Below, in pieces: positions 44,538 through 53,662 of a stretch of 64,000 nucleotides of DNA (its first letter is position 1; each line of letters begins with the position of its first letter). The stretch lies in assembly GCA_016712265.1 (NCBI GenBank), contig JADJRJ010000030.1, forward strand, positions 1,116,001 through 1,180,000, read 5' to 3'. Under the pieces are notes generated by a model that saw only the letters and a program-made list of their open reading frames with translations, was not told where the DNA came from and did no database searches. The position numbers and the translations under genes are program-made. The stretch is from Gemmatimonadota bacterium. GTDB lineage: Bacteria; Gemmatimonadota; Gemmatimonadetes; Gemmatimonadales; Gemmatimonadaceae.

Positions 44538-47500
44538 TTACCACCCCAGGTCGATGGTGAGGAAGAACGAACGCGTCGGCGGGAACGGCGCCAGGTCGAC
44601 GACGCGGGCCACGACGCTGCCGGCGTTGTTCACTTCCGGGTCGTAGCTGTTGTAGGGCGTGATCATGAACAGGTTGCGCCCGGAGACCGAGAGGCGGCCG
44701 TTGCGGGCGCCCGGGATACGGGAATACCAGTTCTGCGGCATGTCGTACGAGACCGACAGCTCGCGCAGCTTGGCGAACGAGGCCTTTTGCACATACACGC
44801 GAGCGTCCGAGCCCCCGTTCCATTTGTTGAAACGGTAGGCGCCGAGGGTGGCCCCGATGGCCGCATCCGGAGACGGATCATCGTAGTCCCACGTGTTCCG
44901 GCCTTCGTCGTACAGGGACTGCGTCAGGTTCGACAGGTAGCCGCCGTGCTTGTAGTCCAGCACGCTGGTGAACGTCAGGCGACGATACTGCACGTCGTTG
45001 GTGAAGTTCATCATGTACTTCGCGTTCGCGTCGGCGATGGCGTTGGCCGAGACCGCGCCGTTGGCGCCCACCGTGTTGCCCCAGATCGTGGAGACGGGGT
45101 ACCCCTCGGTGAACCGGAGGCGGCCGTAGGCGTTCCCGAATCCACCACCAGCGGGGGCAAGGAACGGCAGGACTCCCTCGGGAAAATCGGTGATGTCCTG
45201 ACGGTTCTGGTACCAGGTGGCCCGCGAGGTCCAGGTGAGGTTGTTGGTCTGCACCGGGATGGCCGTCAGGCCAACTTCGTACCCCTGTGACTCCATCTCA
45301 CCGCCGTTGACGATCGTCGAGGCAACGCCCGTGGAGGGCGCCGGCACCGGACGCACGAGGAGGTCCGTGATCTTTCGATTGAAGTAGGTCGCCTCCAACC
45401 GCAGGCGGTCACGCCACATCGAGGCGTCAAAACCCACCTCGATCTCGTTGTTGATCTCGGGCTTGGCGAGCGGGTTGTTCACCGTGGGGTTCTGGACGAG
45501 CGAGGTGCTTCCGCCGATCTGACCCGACGAAGCCAGCACGAGGAAGCGCTCACCGTATTGCGGTTGGTTGCCCGCCTGCCCATACGATGCGCGCAGCTTG
45601 AGCTCGCTGACCTTCGGCACGAAGTTGACCAACCGGTACGATGCCGACGCGCGCGGGAAGTAGTAGAACTTGGTCGGGTCGCCGTTCACCGACGACCGCT
45701 CGCCGCGCACAGCGACCGAGAGGTAGAGCTTCTCGTCGAACATCACCGCTTCCTGCTGGGCGAGCCACGCCTGGTTCTTGATTTGGGTTCGCGTCTGCTC
45801 CGCGGTCACCACCTGCGCTTGGGCGTTGGCGTTGATCTGCTGCGGCGCAAGGCCGCGGGCGATCAGGTTGTAGTCGTTCGATCCGCGTTCCTCGTACTGC
45901 AACCCGACTTGGGTCGTCGAGTTCATCCACGAGAAGGTGTTGTTGTTCCACACGGCCGATACGGTCCCGTTGACGAACTTGTTGGTGCCGTTGCCCTGAA
46001 CCACGGTGCCCGGCGTCGCGCCGCCGCCCGGCGCCCCGAGGCGCACCTGCTGGAGCTCAGGCGGGGCAAGGACGTACGACTCATTGCTGAATCGGTCCGC
46101 GCCACCAATCGCCGTCAGGGTCACGTTGTTCTTGTCGGTGGTCCAGGCGTTGTAGCTCGCGCGACCGGAGAAAATCTGGCGCCAGATGTCCTCGTCATTC
46201 TTGAACAGGTCGTACGTCTGGAACGGGTTGGCACTGTTAAGCACGCCACCGCCCGGGAACGGATTATCGACGATGATCCCGTTCGCGTTGCGCTTCGTGA
46301 AATCCGCGATGGCGGGGGTATAGCCCCACGCGTACAGCGGAGAGGAGAAGGTGTTGTCGTTGTTCGTGACGCCGCGCGCGCCGCGCGAGCGGATCATGTT
46401 CATGCCGAGCGACACATTGATCTTCGAGCCAATCGACTGGTCGATGTTGGCGCGCATCGACTGCCGGACGGCATACGTGTTGGTCGCGATCCCTTGCTCA
46501 TCGCGATGGTTCGCGGACAGGAAATACCGGCCCTGCGAGCCAACGCCACCCGTCAGGGTCAGCGAGGTCTCGAGCGTCGGGTCGTTGCGGCCGAACAGCG
46601 TGCCGACCATGTCATAGTACGGGCACTGCGGCGTGCAGTTCGCGCGGGCAAGGGCAATTCCCTCGGCGTTGTTGCCGATCACACCCAGGACTTGGTCGAG
46701 GTCCTTGAACTTCCGCGTCCCTTTGTTCCGCAGCAGCGAATACGTACCGGCTCGCTGAGACAGATTGAAGCGCGGAGCGCCGGCCGAACCACGCTTCGTC
46801 GTGATCACGACGACCCCGTTGGTCGCCTGCGAGCCGTAGATCGCGCTCGCCGCCGCCGACTTCAGCACCTCGACCGACTCGATGTCGTTCGGGTTGATGT
46901 CCGCGAGCCGGTTCGTGCCGTTCTCTTCGCCGGAGTTGAGCTGGCGGGTCGCGACCGACTGGCGCGTGGCACGCACCGCGTTCGAAATGATGACGCCGTC
47001 CACCACGAACAGCGGCTGGATGTTCCCAAGGAGCGACGACGCGCCGCGGATCTGCACCTGGGCACCACCGCCCGGCGCACCGTTATTCATGTTGAAGGAA
47101 ACGCCCACCGTCTTGCCTTGCATCGCGCTCTCAAGCGACGGCGCCGGCACGCGGGCGAGTTCCTGGGCGGACACGGCGGAGATCGACGTCGCGGCGTTCT
47201 TGCGATCGATCGTGGTAGCCGCACCGGTCACCGTCACGCCTTCGAGTTGCAGCACGTCCTTCTCCATCGAGAAGTTGGCCGTGCTCGCTGAGCCGGCGAC
47301 ACGCTGGGTCGACCGCTTGTACCCGATCGCGCGCACCTGAATGGTCACATCGCCGTTCGGCGCGCGCAGCCGATACTCACCGCGTTCGTTCGTGCGGGCG
47401 CCGCCCGCGCTGCCCACCACGCCGACGATGGCATCCGTGAGCGGTTGGCCCGTTCCGGTGACCGTCACCGTTCCGGTGATTTCGCGTTGCTGCGCCCCCG

Positions 47501-47558
47501 CCGACGACGTCGTCAGCAGGGCGAGCGATGCGATGGCGAATACAAGAAACCTTCGCAC
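44538..47558 (-). CDS. SusC/RagA family TonB-linked outer-membrane transporter
   Basis: The product has 1006 residues. The GTG at 47558 follows a strong GGGAGG site and starts a signal peptide ending SSAGAQ. A carboxypeptidase-D-like regulatory domain (EITGTVTVTGTGQPLTDAIV, NERGEYRLRAP) comes next, then the plug (RVPAPSLESAMQGKTVGVSF; VQIRGASSLLGNIQPLFVVD; IESVEVLKSAAASAIYGSQA) and a 22-stranded barrel ending FFLTIDLGW. It imports oligosaccharides or peptides with TonB energy. No glycoside hydrolase is nearby but an S9 peptidase is divergent, so a peptide substrate is more likely (inference). Confidence 0.95.
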   Translation of the reverse strand: MRRFLVFAIASLALLTTSSAGAQQREITGTVTVTGTGQPLTDAIVGVVGSAGGARTNERGEYRLRAPNGDVTIQVRAIGYKRSTQRVAGSASTANFSMEKDVLQLEGVTVTGAATTIDRKNAATSISAVSAQELARVPAPSLESAMQGKTVGVSFNMNNGAPGGGAQVQIRGASSLLGNIQPLFVVDGVIISNAVRATRQSVATRQLNSGEENGTNRLADINPNDIESVEVLKSAAASAIYGSQATNGVVVITTKRGSAGAPRFNLSQRAGTYSLLRNKGTRKFKDLDQVLGVIGNNAEGIALARANCTPQCPYYDMVGTLFGRNDPTLETSLTLTGGVGSQGRYFLSANHRDEQGIATNTYAVRQSMRANIDQSIGSKINVSLGMNMIRSRGARGVTNNDNTFSSPLYAWGYTPAIADFTKRNANGIIVDNPFPGGGVLNSANPFQTYDLFKNDEDIWRQIFSGRASYNAWTTDKNNVTLTAIGGADRFSNESYVLAPPELQQVRLGAPGGGATPGTVVQGNGTNKFVNGTVSAVWNNNTFSWMNSTTQVGLQYEERGSNDYNLIARGLAPQQINANAQAQVVTAEQTRTQIKNQAWLAQQEAVMFDEKLYLSVAVRGERSSVNGDPTKFYYFPRASASYRLVNFVPKVSELKLRASYGQAGNQPQYGERFLVLASSGQIGGSTSLVQNPTVNNPLAKPEINNEIEVGFDASMWRDRLRLEATYFNRKITDLLVRPVPAPSTGVASTIVNGGEMESQGYEVGLTAIPVQTNNLTWTSRATWYQNRQDITDFPEGVLPFLAPAGGGFGNAYGRLRFTEGYPVSTIWGNTVGANGAVSANAIADANAKYMMNFTNDVQYRRLTFTSVLDYKHGGYLSNLTQSLYDEGRNTWDYDDPSPDAAIGATLGAYRFNKWNGGSDARVYVQKASFAKLRELSVSYDMPQNWYSRIPGARNGRLSVSGRNLFMITPYNSYDPEVNNAGSVVARVVDLAPFPPTRSFFLTIDLGW

Positions 47559-47686
47559 AAATACCTCCCTCGATGGGGACTGGGGAAACCACGCGCCGGG
47601 CATCACCACCTGCCCGGCGGCGAGCCATGGAGTGACTCGCTGCGCGGAATTTCGGTGTCAGTGACGAAATGGTCAAGAAACCATCA

Positions 47687-47713
47687 CGATCCATTCGCTT
47701 GATGAATGGATCG
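47687..47713. promoter_or_regulatory. Perfect inverted repeat in the susC/S9-peptidase divergent region
   Basis: CGATCCATTC at 47687-47696 and GAATGGATCG at 47704-47713 are exact complements around a seven-base spacer. The repeat lies 129 bases upstream of the susC start and 116 upstream of the peptidase start. ATGGT/ACCAT at 47669-47684 is a smaller one next to it. This 270-base gap holds no gene; an operator controlling both directions is plausible. Confidence 0.45.
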
Positions 47714-47828
47714 CTGGACGGGACGAGTCGCCGTCTACTACAGCGCGATGGGACGGGCCGCTGCGACTGCCCCCGAGTTGCGGGGCGCCTCGCCGACCCC
47801 GAGTTTGGGTGACCCGCACCCACCCCAC

Positions 47829-50800
47829 ATGTCGATTCGAAGCGCCTGCCTCGTCGTCGTGCTGTGCCTCTCCCCGACCGCGCACAGCCAGCCCAGGTCG
47901 CCCTTCACGGCCAACGACGCGCTTGACGTGACCTCGTTTGCTGTCGTCGACCTTACATCGGATGGCCGGTGGATCGCGGCAACCTCGACCACCCGGCGAA
48001 GCGGCCTCGGGGTCGACTATCGCCGCGACGGCGACCCGTCATACATCCGCCCAGCGCACGCCACCGTGTGGATCATCGACGCCACCACCGGAGAACGTCG
48101 TCAGGTCTTTCCAGACCCTCGAAATGTTCGGGCAGCCGCGTGGTCGCCGGATGCCGCCCTGCTCGGTATGCTGGTCCTCGTCGATAGCACGTTCGTGCCC
48201 ATGGTCTGGAGTCGGATCTCCGGCGTCGCGCGGACGCTGCCCGTGCCACCGGGACAGTACGTCGCCGAAAACTCCGACCTTCGATGGAGCGCCGACGGTC
48301 GCCGCGTCGTCGTGTCCCTTCGTACCGTCCAATGGAAGGCACGTGTCGCGGCCGAATTCGCGCGGCTCACACGCGGCCCGGTCTTCGTGCAGGACAGCAA
48401 GGACCCCTTCCTCGCCTGGGACGGCATCCGTCGACTCGGCAACGTGCGATCGATCGCCGCGATCGATGTCGCGACGGGACGCACTAGCGAACTCCTGCCG
48501 GAGGGCAACATCGCCAGCTTTACCCTCTCCGCAGACGACTCACTCCTCGCCTATCAGCAGGACATCACGACCAAGACTGACTACGACGTGATCTTCGGGA
48601 CAGAAAATCGGCTGATGCTCCGCCAGCTGGGCTCGCAGGCGCCCGCGACAATTATCCACCCCACGCTTCGTGGGATGACGTTGTCGTGGGCGGAGGACGG
48701 ACGGCGTTATGCATATGCGCGCGACGGCCGGGTCTACGTCGCACGCCTGGGCGACGGTGCCCCGCGTCAGATCGCTGGGCCCGATTCGGTGCCGGCCACC
48801 GCCCAGGACACCAGCGCCGCCGCTCGGCAGGCGCGGGCCACCGCCAGGTTTTCGGTTGCCCGCTGGTCCCCCCGCGGCGACGCGCTCCTCCTGACGAATC
48901 CCCAGGGATTCTGGGTCGCGGACGCCGCCTCCGGCCAGCGTGAGCTCGTCCTCGCCACGGACACCCTTCCGAGCGCGCCGCGATACGCCCCGGTCGCCTG
49001 GTCACCGGATGGCACCCACCTGTATTTCACTCACGCTTCACGCACCCAGTGGGAACGAGGCCTCCTTCGCGTGGACCGCACGACCAGACAGCGCGAAGAC
49101 CTCGCCAGGGATCGTCGTCTGTACCAGGGCTTTCGCCTTTCGAAGGACGGATCGCGCTTGGTGTTCACGGCCAGCGAAGGCAACCGACCGGGAGAACTCT
49201 ACAGCGCGGACCCCTCCCTGCGGACGCCACGGGCACTGACCAACGCGAACCCCCAGCTCGCCAGCAAGACCCTGGCGCGAACCGAGCTGATCACGTATCG
49301 CGACACCGACGGGCGCACCCGCTACGGGGTGGCCTACCTCCCGGCCGACTTCCGCACCGGGACACCGGCCCCCACCCTCTTCAACGTTTACGAAGAGTTC
49401 TTGGACGACACCTTTGACGCCACGGCGAACGTGTTCACCTCGGCCGGATACGTGGTGGTCAAACCGTCCGTTGCCTTCGAGACAGGGTTTCCCGGTGAGG
49501 CCTGGCTGAAGGGGGTCACATCAGCCGCGAACGCCCTCGTCGAACGCGGCATCGCCGACTCGGCACGCCTGGGCGTATTCGGAACGAGCTACGGGGGCTA
49601 CGCCACGAACCTGCTCATCACGCAGACGCCACGCTTCAAGGCTGCCGTCAACGTTTCGGGCAAGGTCGACATGATCTCGTTCTACACCGACAGCCCGCGC
49701 CTGGGTGTTCGCAACATCCACGCTGCCGAGAAGAGCCAGGACCGCCTCGGCGCCACGCTCTGGCAGCAGCCGCAGAAATACGTGGCACACTCCGCGATCA
49801 TGTTTGCGGACCGCATCACCACCCCGCTGATGTTGGTCACGGGCGAGCAGGATTCCAACGTGCCGGCCGACAACTCGCGCGAGATGTATTATGCGCTCCG
49901 TCGCCTCGGAAAGGACGTGACCTGGGTGAACTACATGAACTCCGGTCACGGGACCCCGGGAACGAACGGCGCGGAGTTCATCGACTATCACGAACGCCTG
50001 CTCGGCTTCTTCGACTCGCACCTCAAGTCCCGTCCCGCCCCGGCTGTCGAGGCCACGTCGCTCACCGGGGAGCCGCTATACCGCAACACCCCAACCGGTG
50101 CCGCCGCGACTCGCATGGCCGAGCAACTGGCGGACGCGCGACGCGCCTGGCGCATGGCCCCGGCCAACGCCGACTCCCTGATCTGGTTGGGGCGGCGCAC
50201 CGCATATCCGGGCCGGTTCAACGATGCCATCGCCATCTTCACCGACGGGATCGCCCAGCACCCCAACGATGCGCGGATGTACCGCCACCGCGGCCACCGG
50301 TACCTCAGCGTCCGCCGCATTGACGAGGCCATCGCGGACTTCGAGAAGGCCGCCACCCTCATTCGCGGGCGCAAGGACGAAGTGGAACCCGATGGCGCCC
50401 CGAACGCGCGCGGCATCCCGACGAGCACCCTCCAATCCAACATCTGGTATCACCTCGGCCTGGCGTACTACCTCAAGGGGGACTTCACCAATGCCTTGCG
50501 CGCCTACCGCGAGGACATGAAGGTGTCGACCAACCCGGACATGCAGGTCGCAACCTCGCATTGGCTCTACATGACGCTGCGTCGGATGGGTCGTGACGCG
50601 GAGGCCGCCCGTATTCTCGATCCGATCACGGCAGACATGCCCGTCATCGAAAACGGGTCGTATCACCGCTTGCTGCTGCTGTACAAGGGATTGCTCAAGC
50701 CGGAGGAGGTTCTGCGCAACTTCGGGGCCGATGGCGGGCTGGATGATGTCACCACCGCCTACGGCGTCGGCAACTGGCACCTGTACAACGGGCGACCGGC

Positions 50801-50909
50801 CGAGGCCGAGGCGATCTTTGACCGGATCATCGCCACGCGATCGCAGTGGGCGTCGTTCGGATACTTGAGTGCCGAGGCCGAGAAGCGCCGGCGGGTCGCA
50901 GATCGTTAG
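47829..50909 (+). CDS. S9 family peptidase fused to a C-terminal TPR domain, secreted
   Basis: The product has 1026 residues. The ATG at 47829 begins a signal peptide ending TAHSQ; a frame open 41 codons further upstream lacks support. Residues about 25-500 form the propeller (RNVRAAAWSPDAALLGMLVL, YAPVAWSPDGTHLYFTHA). The hydrolase triad is Ser587 (FGTSYGGYATN), Asp675 (TGEQDSNVP) and His707 (NSGHGTPG). From about 760 to the end are tetratricopeptide repeats (ADSLIWLGRRTAYPGRFNDA; DARMYRHRGHRYLSVRRIDE; IWYHLGLAYYLKGDFTNALR), which S9 peptidases normally lack. Divergent from SusC, it may digest peptides delivered by or to that transporter. Its TAG overlaps the TAA of the convergent gene. Confidence 0.93.
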   Translation: MSIRSACLVVVLCLSPTAHSQPRSPFTANDALDVTSFAVVDLTSDGRWIAATSTTRRSGLGVDYRRDGDPSYIRPAHATVWIIDATTGERRQVFPDPRNVRAAAWSPDAALLGMLVLVDSTFVPMVWSRISGVARTLPVPPGQYVAENSDLRWSADGRRVVVSLRTVQWKARVAAEFARLTRGPVFVQDSKDPFLAWDGIRRLGNVRSIAAIDVATGRTSELLPEGNIASFTLSADDSLLAYQQDITTKTDYDVIFGTENRLMLRQLGSQAPATIIHPTLRGMTLSWAEDGRRYAYARDGRVYVARLGDGAPRQIAGPDSVPATAQDTSAAARQARATARFSVARWSPRGDALLLTNPQGFWVADAASGQRELVLATDTLPSAPRYAPVAWSPDGTHLYFTHASRTQWERGLLRVDRTTRQREDLARDRRLYQGFRLSKDGSRLVFTASEGNRPGELYSADPSLRTPRALTNANPQLASKTLARTELITYRDTDGRTRYGVAYLPADFRTGTPAPTLFNVYEEFLDDTFDATANVFTSAGYVVVKPSVAFETGFPGEAWLKGVTSAANALVERGIADSARLGVFGTSYGGYATNLLITQTPRFKAAVNVSGKVDMISFYTDSPRLGVRNIHAAEKSQDRLGATLWQQPQKYVAHSAIMFADRITTPLMLVTGEQDSNVPADNSREMYYALRRLGKDVTWVNYMNSGHGTPGTNGAEFIDYHERLLGFFDSHLKSRPAPAVEATSLTGEPLYRNTPTGAAATRMAEQLADARRAWRMAPANADSLIWLGRRTAYPGRFNDAIAIFTDGIAQHPNDARMYRHRGHRYLSVRRIDEAIADFEKAATLIRGRKDEVEPDGAPNARGIPTSTLQSNIWYHLGLAYYLKGDFTNALRAYREDMKVSTNPDMQVATSHWLYMTLRRMGRDAEAARILDPITADMPVIENGSYHRLLLLYKGLLKPEEVLRNFGADGGLDDVTTAYGVGNWHLYNGRPAEAEAIFDRIIATRSQWASFGYLSAEAEKRRRVADR

Positions 50910-51970
50910 GCGTCCGCGTCGCGCATCATCCGGACGTCGGCCGGGAGGCGCTCCAGGAGCGGGCGGAGGTCGGTCGCCCGGTCGACACTCGTCACCAGGG
51001 TGATCCCGTCGACCGTCACCACGAGCAGGTTGTCCAGGCCGTAGACCACCACGTCGCCATGCTCGGCATGGACGATGTTGCCCGACGCGTCCACAAAATG
51101 CACGTCGCCGTGCGCCCCGTTGCCCTGGTCGTCCAGCTCACGGGAGCGACGGAGCGACGCCCAGGTGCCGACGTCATCCCAGCCAAAGTCGCTCGGGACG
51201 AGCAACAGCGGGACCCGCCGTTCGAAGAGCCCCCGCTCGAGGGAGACGGAACGCACTTCCCCAAAAAAACGATCCATGACCTGCGCGGACAGGAATCCGA
51301 GCGCGTCGGCCACCTCTGGCGTGCGGGCCTGTAGCGCGTCCAGCATCACGCGTGGACGCCACAGAGCCACCCCGGTGTGCCACCAGGCACCGTCGTCGAT
51401 CAACTCTTGGGCCGTTTCACTCGTCGGCTTCTCGACGAAGCGCCTGACCCAACCCGGTCCGCCGGCGGCCACCGGCTGCTCGCTTGAAAGTGGCTCACCA
51501 GGCACCAGGTAACCGAACCCGACATCTGACCGCACCGGCCGCGCGCCAATCGCGCCGATCGCATCCTCCCGGGCGACCAGGGCCCCGGTGACGCGAATCG
51601 TGTCCCGGAACCCTTCCGGAAACGCCGCGGCGATATCCGCCGGCATCGAGCAGACCACCGTATCGGGCCCGGCCCGCCGCATCACGGCATCCGCAGCCAG
51701 TGCGATCGCGGCGGCCGTTCCCAAGGGACGCGGTTCCACGAGAACGTTCATCGGGGGAACGCCAGGAATCGCGCTCCGGATCGGGGCCTCGATGTCCGCG
51801 CTCGTGACGACGAGAACGCGTTCCGGGGGAATCAGCGGCGCCAGGCGCTCGATGCACTCCGCGATCATCGGCGCATCGCCAACCAGGCGCAGGAGTTGCT
51901 TGGGCCGCCGCGGCCCGGAGAGGGGCCAGAACCTGGACCCAATCCCGCCGGCCAGCACGACGGCCCACAT
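50906..51970 (-). CDS. manC: Mannose-1-phosphate guanylyltransferase
   Basis: The product has 354 residues from the ATG at 51970; an ATG at 52078 would add 36 residues of low-complexity sequence. MWAVVLAGGIGSRFWPLSGP and RPKQLLRLVGD form the nucleotide-binding loop, VLVEPRPLGTAAAIALAA the middle, FVEKPTSETAQELIDDG the sugar-phosphate site, and PSDFGWDDVGTWASL the late active-site motif. It makes GDP-mannose for polysaccharides. There is no C-terminal isomerase domain. No other sugar-nucleotide gene lies next to it. Confidence 0.92.
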   Translation of the reverse strand: MWAVVLAGGIGSRFWPLSGPRRPKQLLRLVGDAPMIAECIERLAPLIPPERVLVVTSADIEAPIRSAIPGVPPMNVLVEPRPLGTAAAIALAADAVMRRAGPDTVVCSMPADIAAAFPEGFRDTIRVTGALVAREDAIGAIGARPVRSDVGFGYLVPGEPLSSEQPVAAGGPGWVRRFVEKPTSETAQELIDDGAWWHTGVALWRPRVMLDALQARTPEVADALGFLSAQVMDRFFGEVRSVSLERGLFERRVPLLLVPSDFGWDDVGTWASLRRSRELDDQGNGAHGDVHFVDASGNIVHAEHGDVVVYGLDNLLVVTVDGITLVTSVDRATDLRPLLERLPADVRMMRDADA

Positions 51971-52158
51971 CGCCGCATTCGCCTCCAGCAGATCCGGACC
52001 TGCCGCACGGACACCTGTCAGTACGCCGACGCCCCCCACGGGAGGGGTCAGCACAGGGGGGGTCGGTCGGTAGCTCATTGCGCGGCGGATGCCGAACTCA
52101 TGACGCCAATCTGGGTGCGCCGGCTGCCAAAGGCCACACCCCGGGTTAGTCTGGGGAG

Positions 52159-52917
52159 ATGCCCACGCCCCACGTCCCGTCCGCACGAGCGCTCGACGAG
52201 CTCGACGTCGCCGCCATCGTGCGGGACCCCGAACGCAAGCAAGCGTTTGTGACCCCGATGTTCGAGCACATCGCGCCGCGGTACGACGCCTTTACCAGGT
52301 GGTTCTCGTTTGGGATGGACGCGGCATGGAAGCGTGAGCTGCTGGCGCTGGTGCAGGGACAGCCTTCGCGGGTGGCCGACCTCGCGTGCGGCACTGGCGA
52401 CCTGGCCTTCGCGGTCGCCGCGGCGCACCCGTCGGCAGAGGTCCTCGGCATCGATGCCGCCACGGGAATGATCGAGCAGGCGCGGGCCCGTGGCGGCCAA
52501 CGCGCCGGGCTGAGGTTCGACGTGGGCGACCTGACGCACCTGGCGGTGCCCGACGCGTCCCTCGACGCCCTCACCGCCGGCTATGCCTTCCGCAACGTGC
52601 CCGACCTGACGGCGGCCCTGCGCGAGGCACACCGTGTCCTGCGCGCCGGCGGCTGGCTGTACACGCTCGACTTCTATCGCCCCGCCGCGCGACCGTGGCG
52701 GCGCGCGTTCCTCACCTACCTGCATCTTGCCGGTAGCGCGTTCGGCTGGTGGTGGCACCGGGCGCCGGTGATCTACTCCTACATCGCGACGTCGATCGAC
52801 GCCTGGGTCACCGTCGCCGAGTGGGAGTCCGCCCTCGACGCCGCCGGGTTCGCCGTCGCGAGTCGACGGACGTACCTGCTGGGGGGCGTCGCCCTCCATG
52901 CTGCGCAGCGCCGTTAG
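52159..52917 (+). CDS. ubiE: UbiE/MenG-type quinone C-methyltransferase
   Basis: The product has 252 residues. KQAFVTPMFEHIAPRYDAFT is the UbiE opening signature, VADLACGTGDLAFAVA the SAM motif I, and DALTAGYAFRNVPDLTAAL corresponds to the second UbiE signature (GYxxRNxxD). The family methylates demethylmenaquinone or the ubiquinone precursor; menaquinone is the more likely quinone here. Its TAG overlaps the TAA of the convergent receiver gene in the four bases TTAG. Confidence 0.85.
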   Translation: MPTPHVPSARALDELDVAAIVRDPERKQAFVTPMFEHIAPRYDAFTRWFSFGMDAAWKRELLALVQGQPSRVADLACGTGDLAFAVAAAHPSAEVLGIDAATGMIEQARARGGQRAGLRFDVGDLTHLAVPDASLDALTAGYAFRNVPDLTAALREAHRVLRAGGWLYTLDFYRPAARPWRRAFLTYLHLAGSAFGWWWHRAPVIYSYIATSIDAWVTVAEWESALDAAGFAVASRRTYLLGGVALHAAQRR

Positions 52918-53297
52918 CCGGTCGGGCTGCTCGCCTTCGTCAGGCCGCGAGCGATCGCGCCCAGGAGCGCCTGCTCGTCGAGGATCGGCTTCGTCAGGTA
53001 GTCGTCAAAGCCCTCGGCCAAGAACCGCTCGCGGTCGCCGGCCATGGCGTGCGCCGTCACCGCGATCACTGGGAGGCGAGCCAGACGCGCGTCCGCGCGG
53101 AGCCGCTTGAGGGTCTCGACACCATCGATACCCGGGAGGGAAATGTCCAGCAGGACGAGGTCCGGGAGGGACGCGACCATCCCGTCCAGTGCCGCGAAGC
53201 CCGTTTCATATTCGTCGCAGTGGTAGCGGCCCTCCAGGAGCGCCACCGCCAGCAGCCGGTTGTCCGGATTGTCCTCGACCACCGCGATACGCCTCAT
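52914..53297 (-). CDS. Stand-alone response regulator receiver protein
   Basis: The product is a 127-residue CheY-like domain with no output domain. IAVVEDNPDNRLLAVALLEG gives the acidic pair, DLVLLDISLPG the phosphorylated Asp51, VIAVTAHAM the Thr, and DDYLTKPIL the Lys. It is the third gene of a kinase-HPt-receiver operon (ATGA overlap with HPt). As the terminal or intermediate receiver it resembles the detached D domain of a BarA/ArcB-type hybrid kinase. Confidence 0.93.
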   Translation of the reverse strand: MRRIAVVEDNPDNRLLAVALLEGRYHCDEYETGFAALDGMVASLPDLVLLDISLPGIDGVETLKRLRADARLARLPVIAVTAHAMAGDRERFLAEGFDDYLTKPILDEQALLGAIARGLTKASSPTG

Positions 53298-53662
53298 TCC
53301 TGCGCCCCCGCTGAACGACAGGCAGCCAGCTGGTCGAGCGAGATGGAAAAGGCGTCCCGCAACCGCGTCACCAGTGCTGCCAGCCCCTCCGCGTCGAGGG
53401 TCGCGGCGTCCTTCTCGAGCGCCGCCGCGAGGTCCCGGAATCCCGTCGCGCCAACTTGCGCGGCACTCCCCTTCATCGCGTGACCGATCCGCGAGACCTG
53501 GTGGCTATCCCCGGCCGATATGAGCACGTCCAGCTTGGCGAATCGGTCGCGCGCCGAGGACTCGAACATGGTGACGATCTTATCGACGAGGGCCCGTCCG
53601 CCCAACCGCTCGATCATGGTGATCGCCTCGTGCATCTCCGCTGGAATCGTGGTGGGGGTCAT
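53294..53662 (-). CDS. Histidine phosphotransfer (HPt) protein
   Basis: The product has 122 residues. RIGHAMKGSAAQVGA carries the phosphorylated His61 in the normal H-x-x-K-G context, inside a predicted four-helix bundle (FAKLDVLISAGDSHQVSRIG; LAAALEKDAATLDAEGLAAL). It overlaps the kinase upstream and the receiver downstream by ATGA. The three genes encode as separate chains the parts of a hybrid-kinase phosphorelay. Confidence 0.9.
   Translation of the reverse strand: MTPTTIPAEMHEAITMIERLGGRALVDKIVTMFESSARDRFAKLDVLISAGDSHQVSRIGHAMKGSAAQVGATGFRDLAAALEKDAATLDAEGLAALVTRLRDAFSISLDQLAACRSAGAQE

Noticed and set aside
51971..52078. 36-residue N-terminal extension of the mannose-1-phosphate guanylyltransferase
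   Set aside because: Pro/Gly-rich sequence without family match; the enzyme normally starts at MWAVVLAGG.
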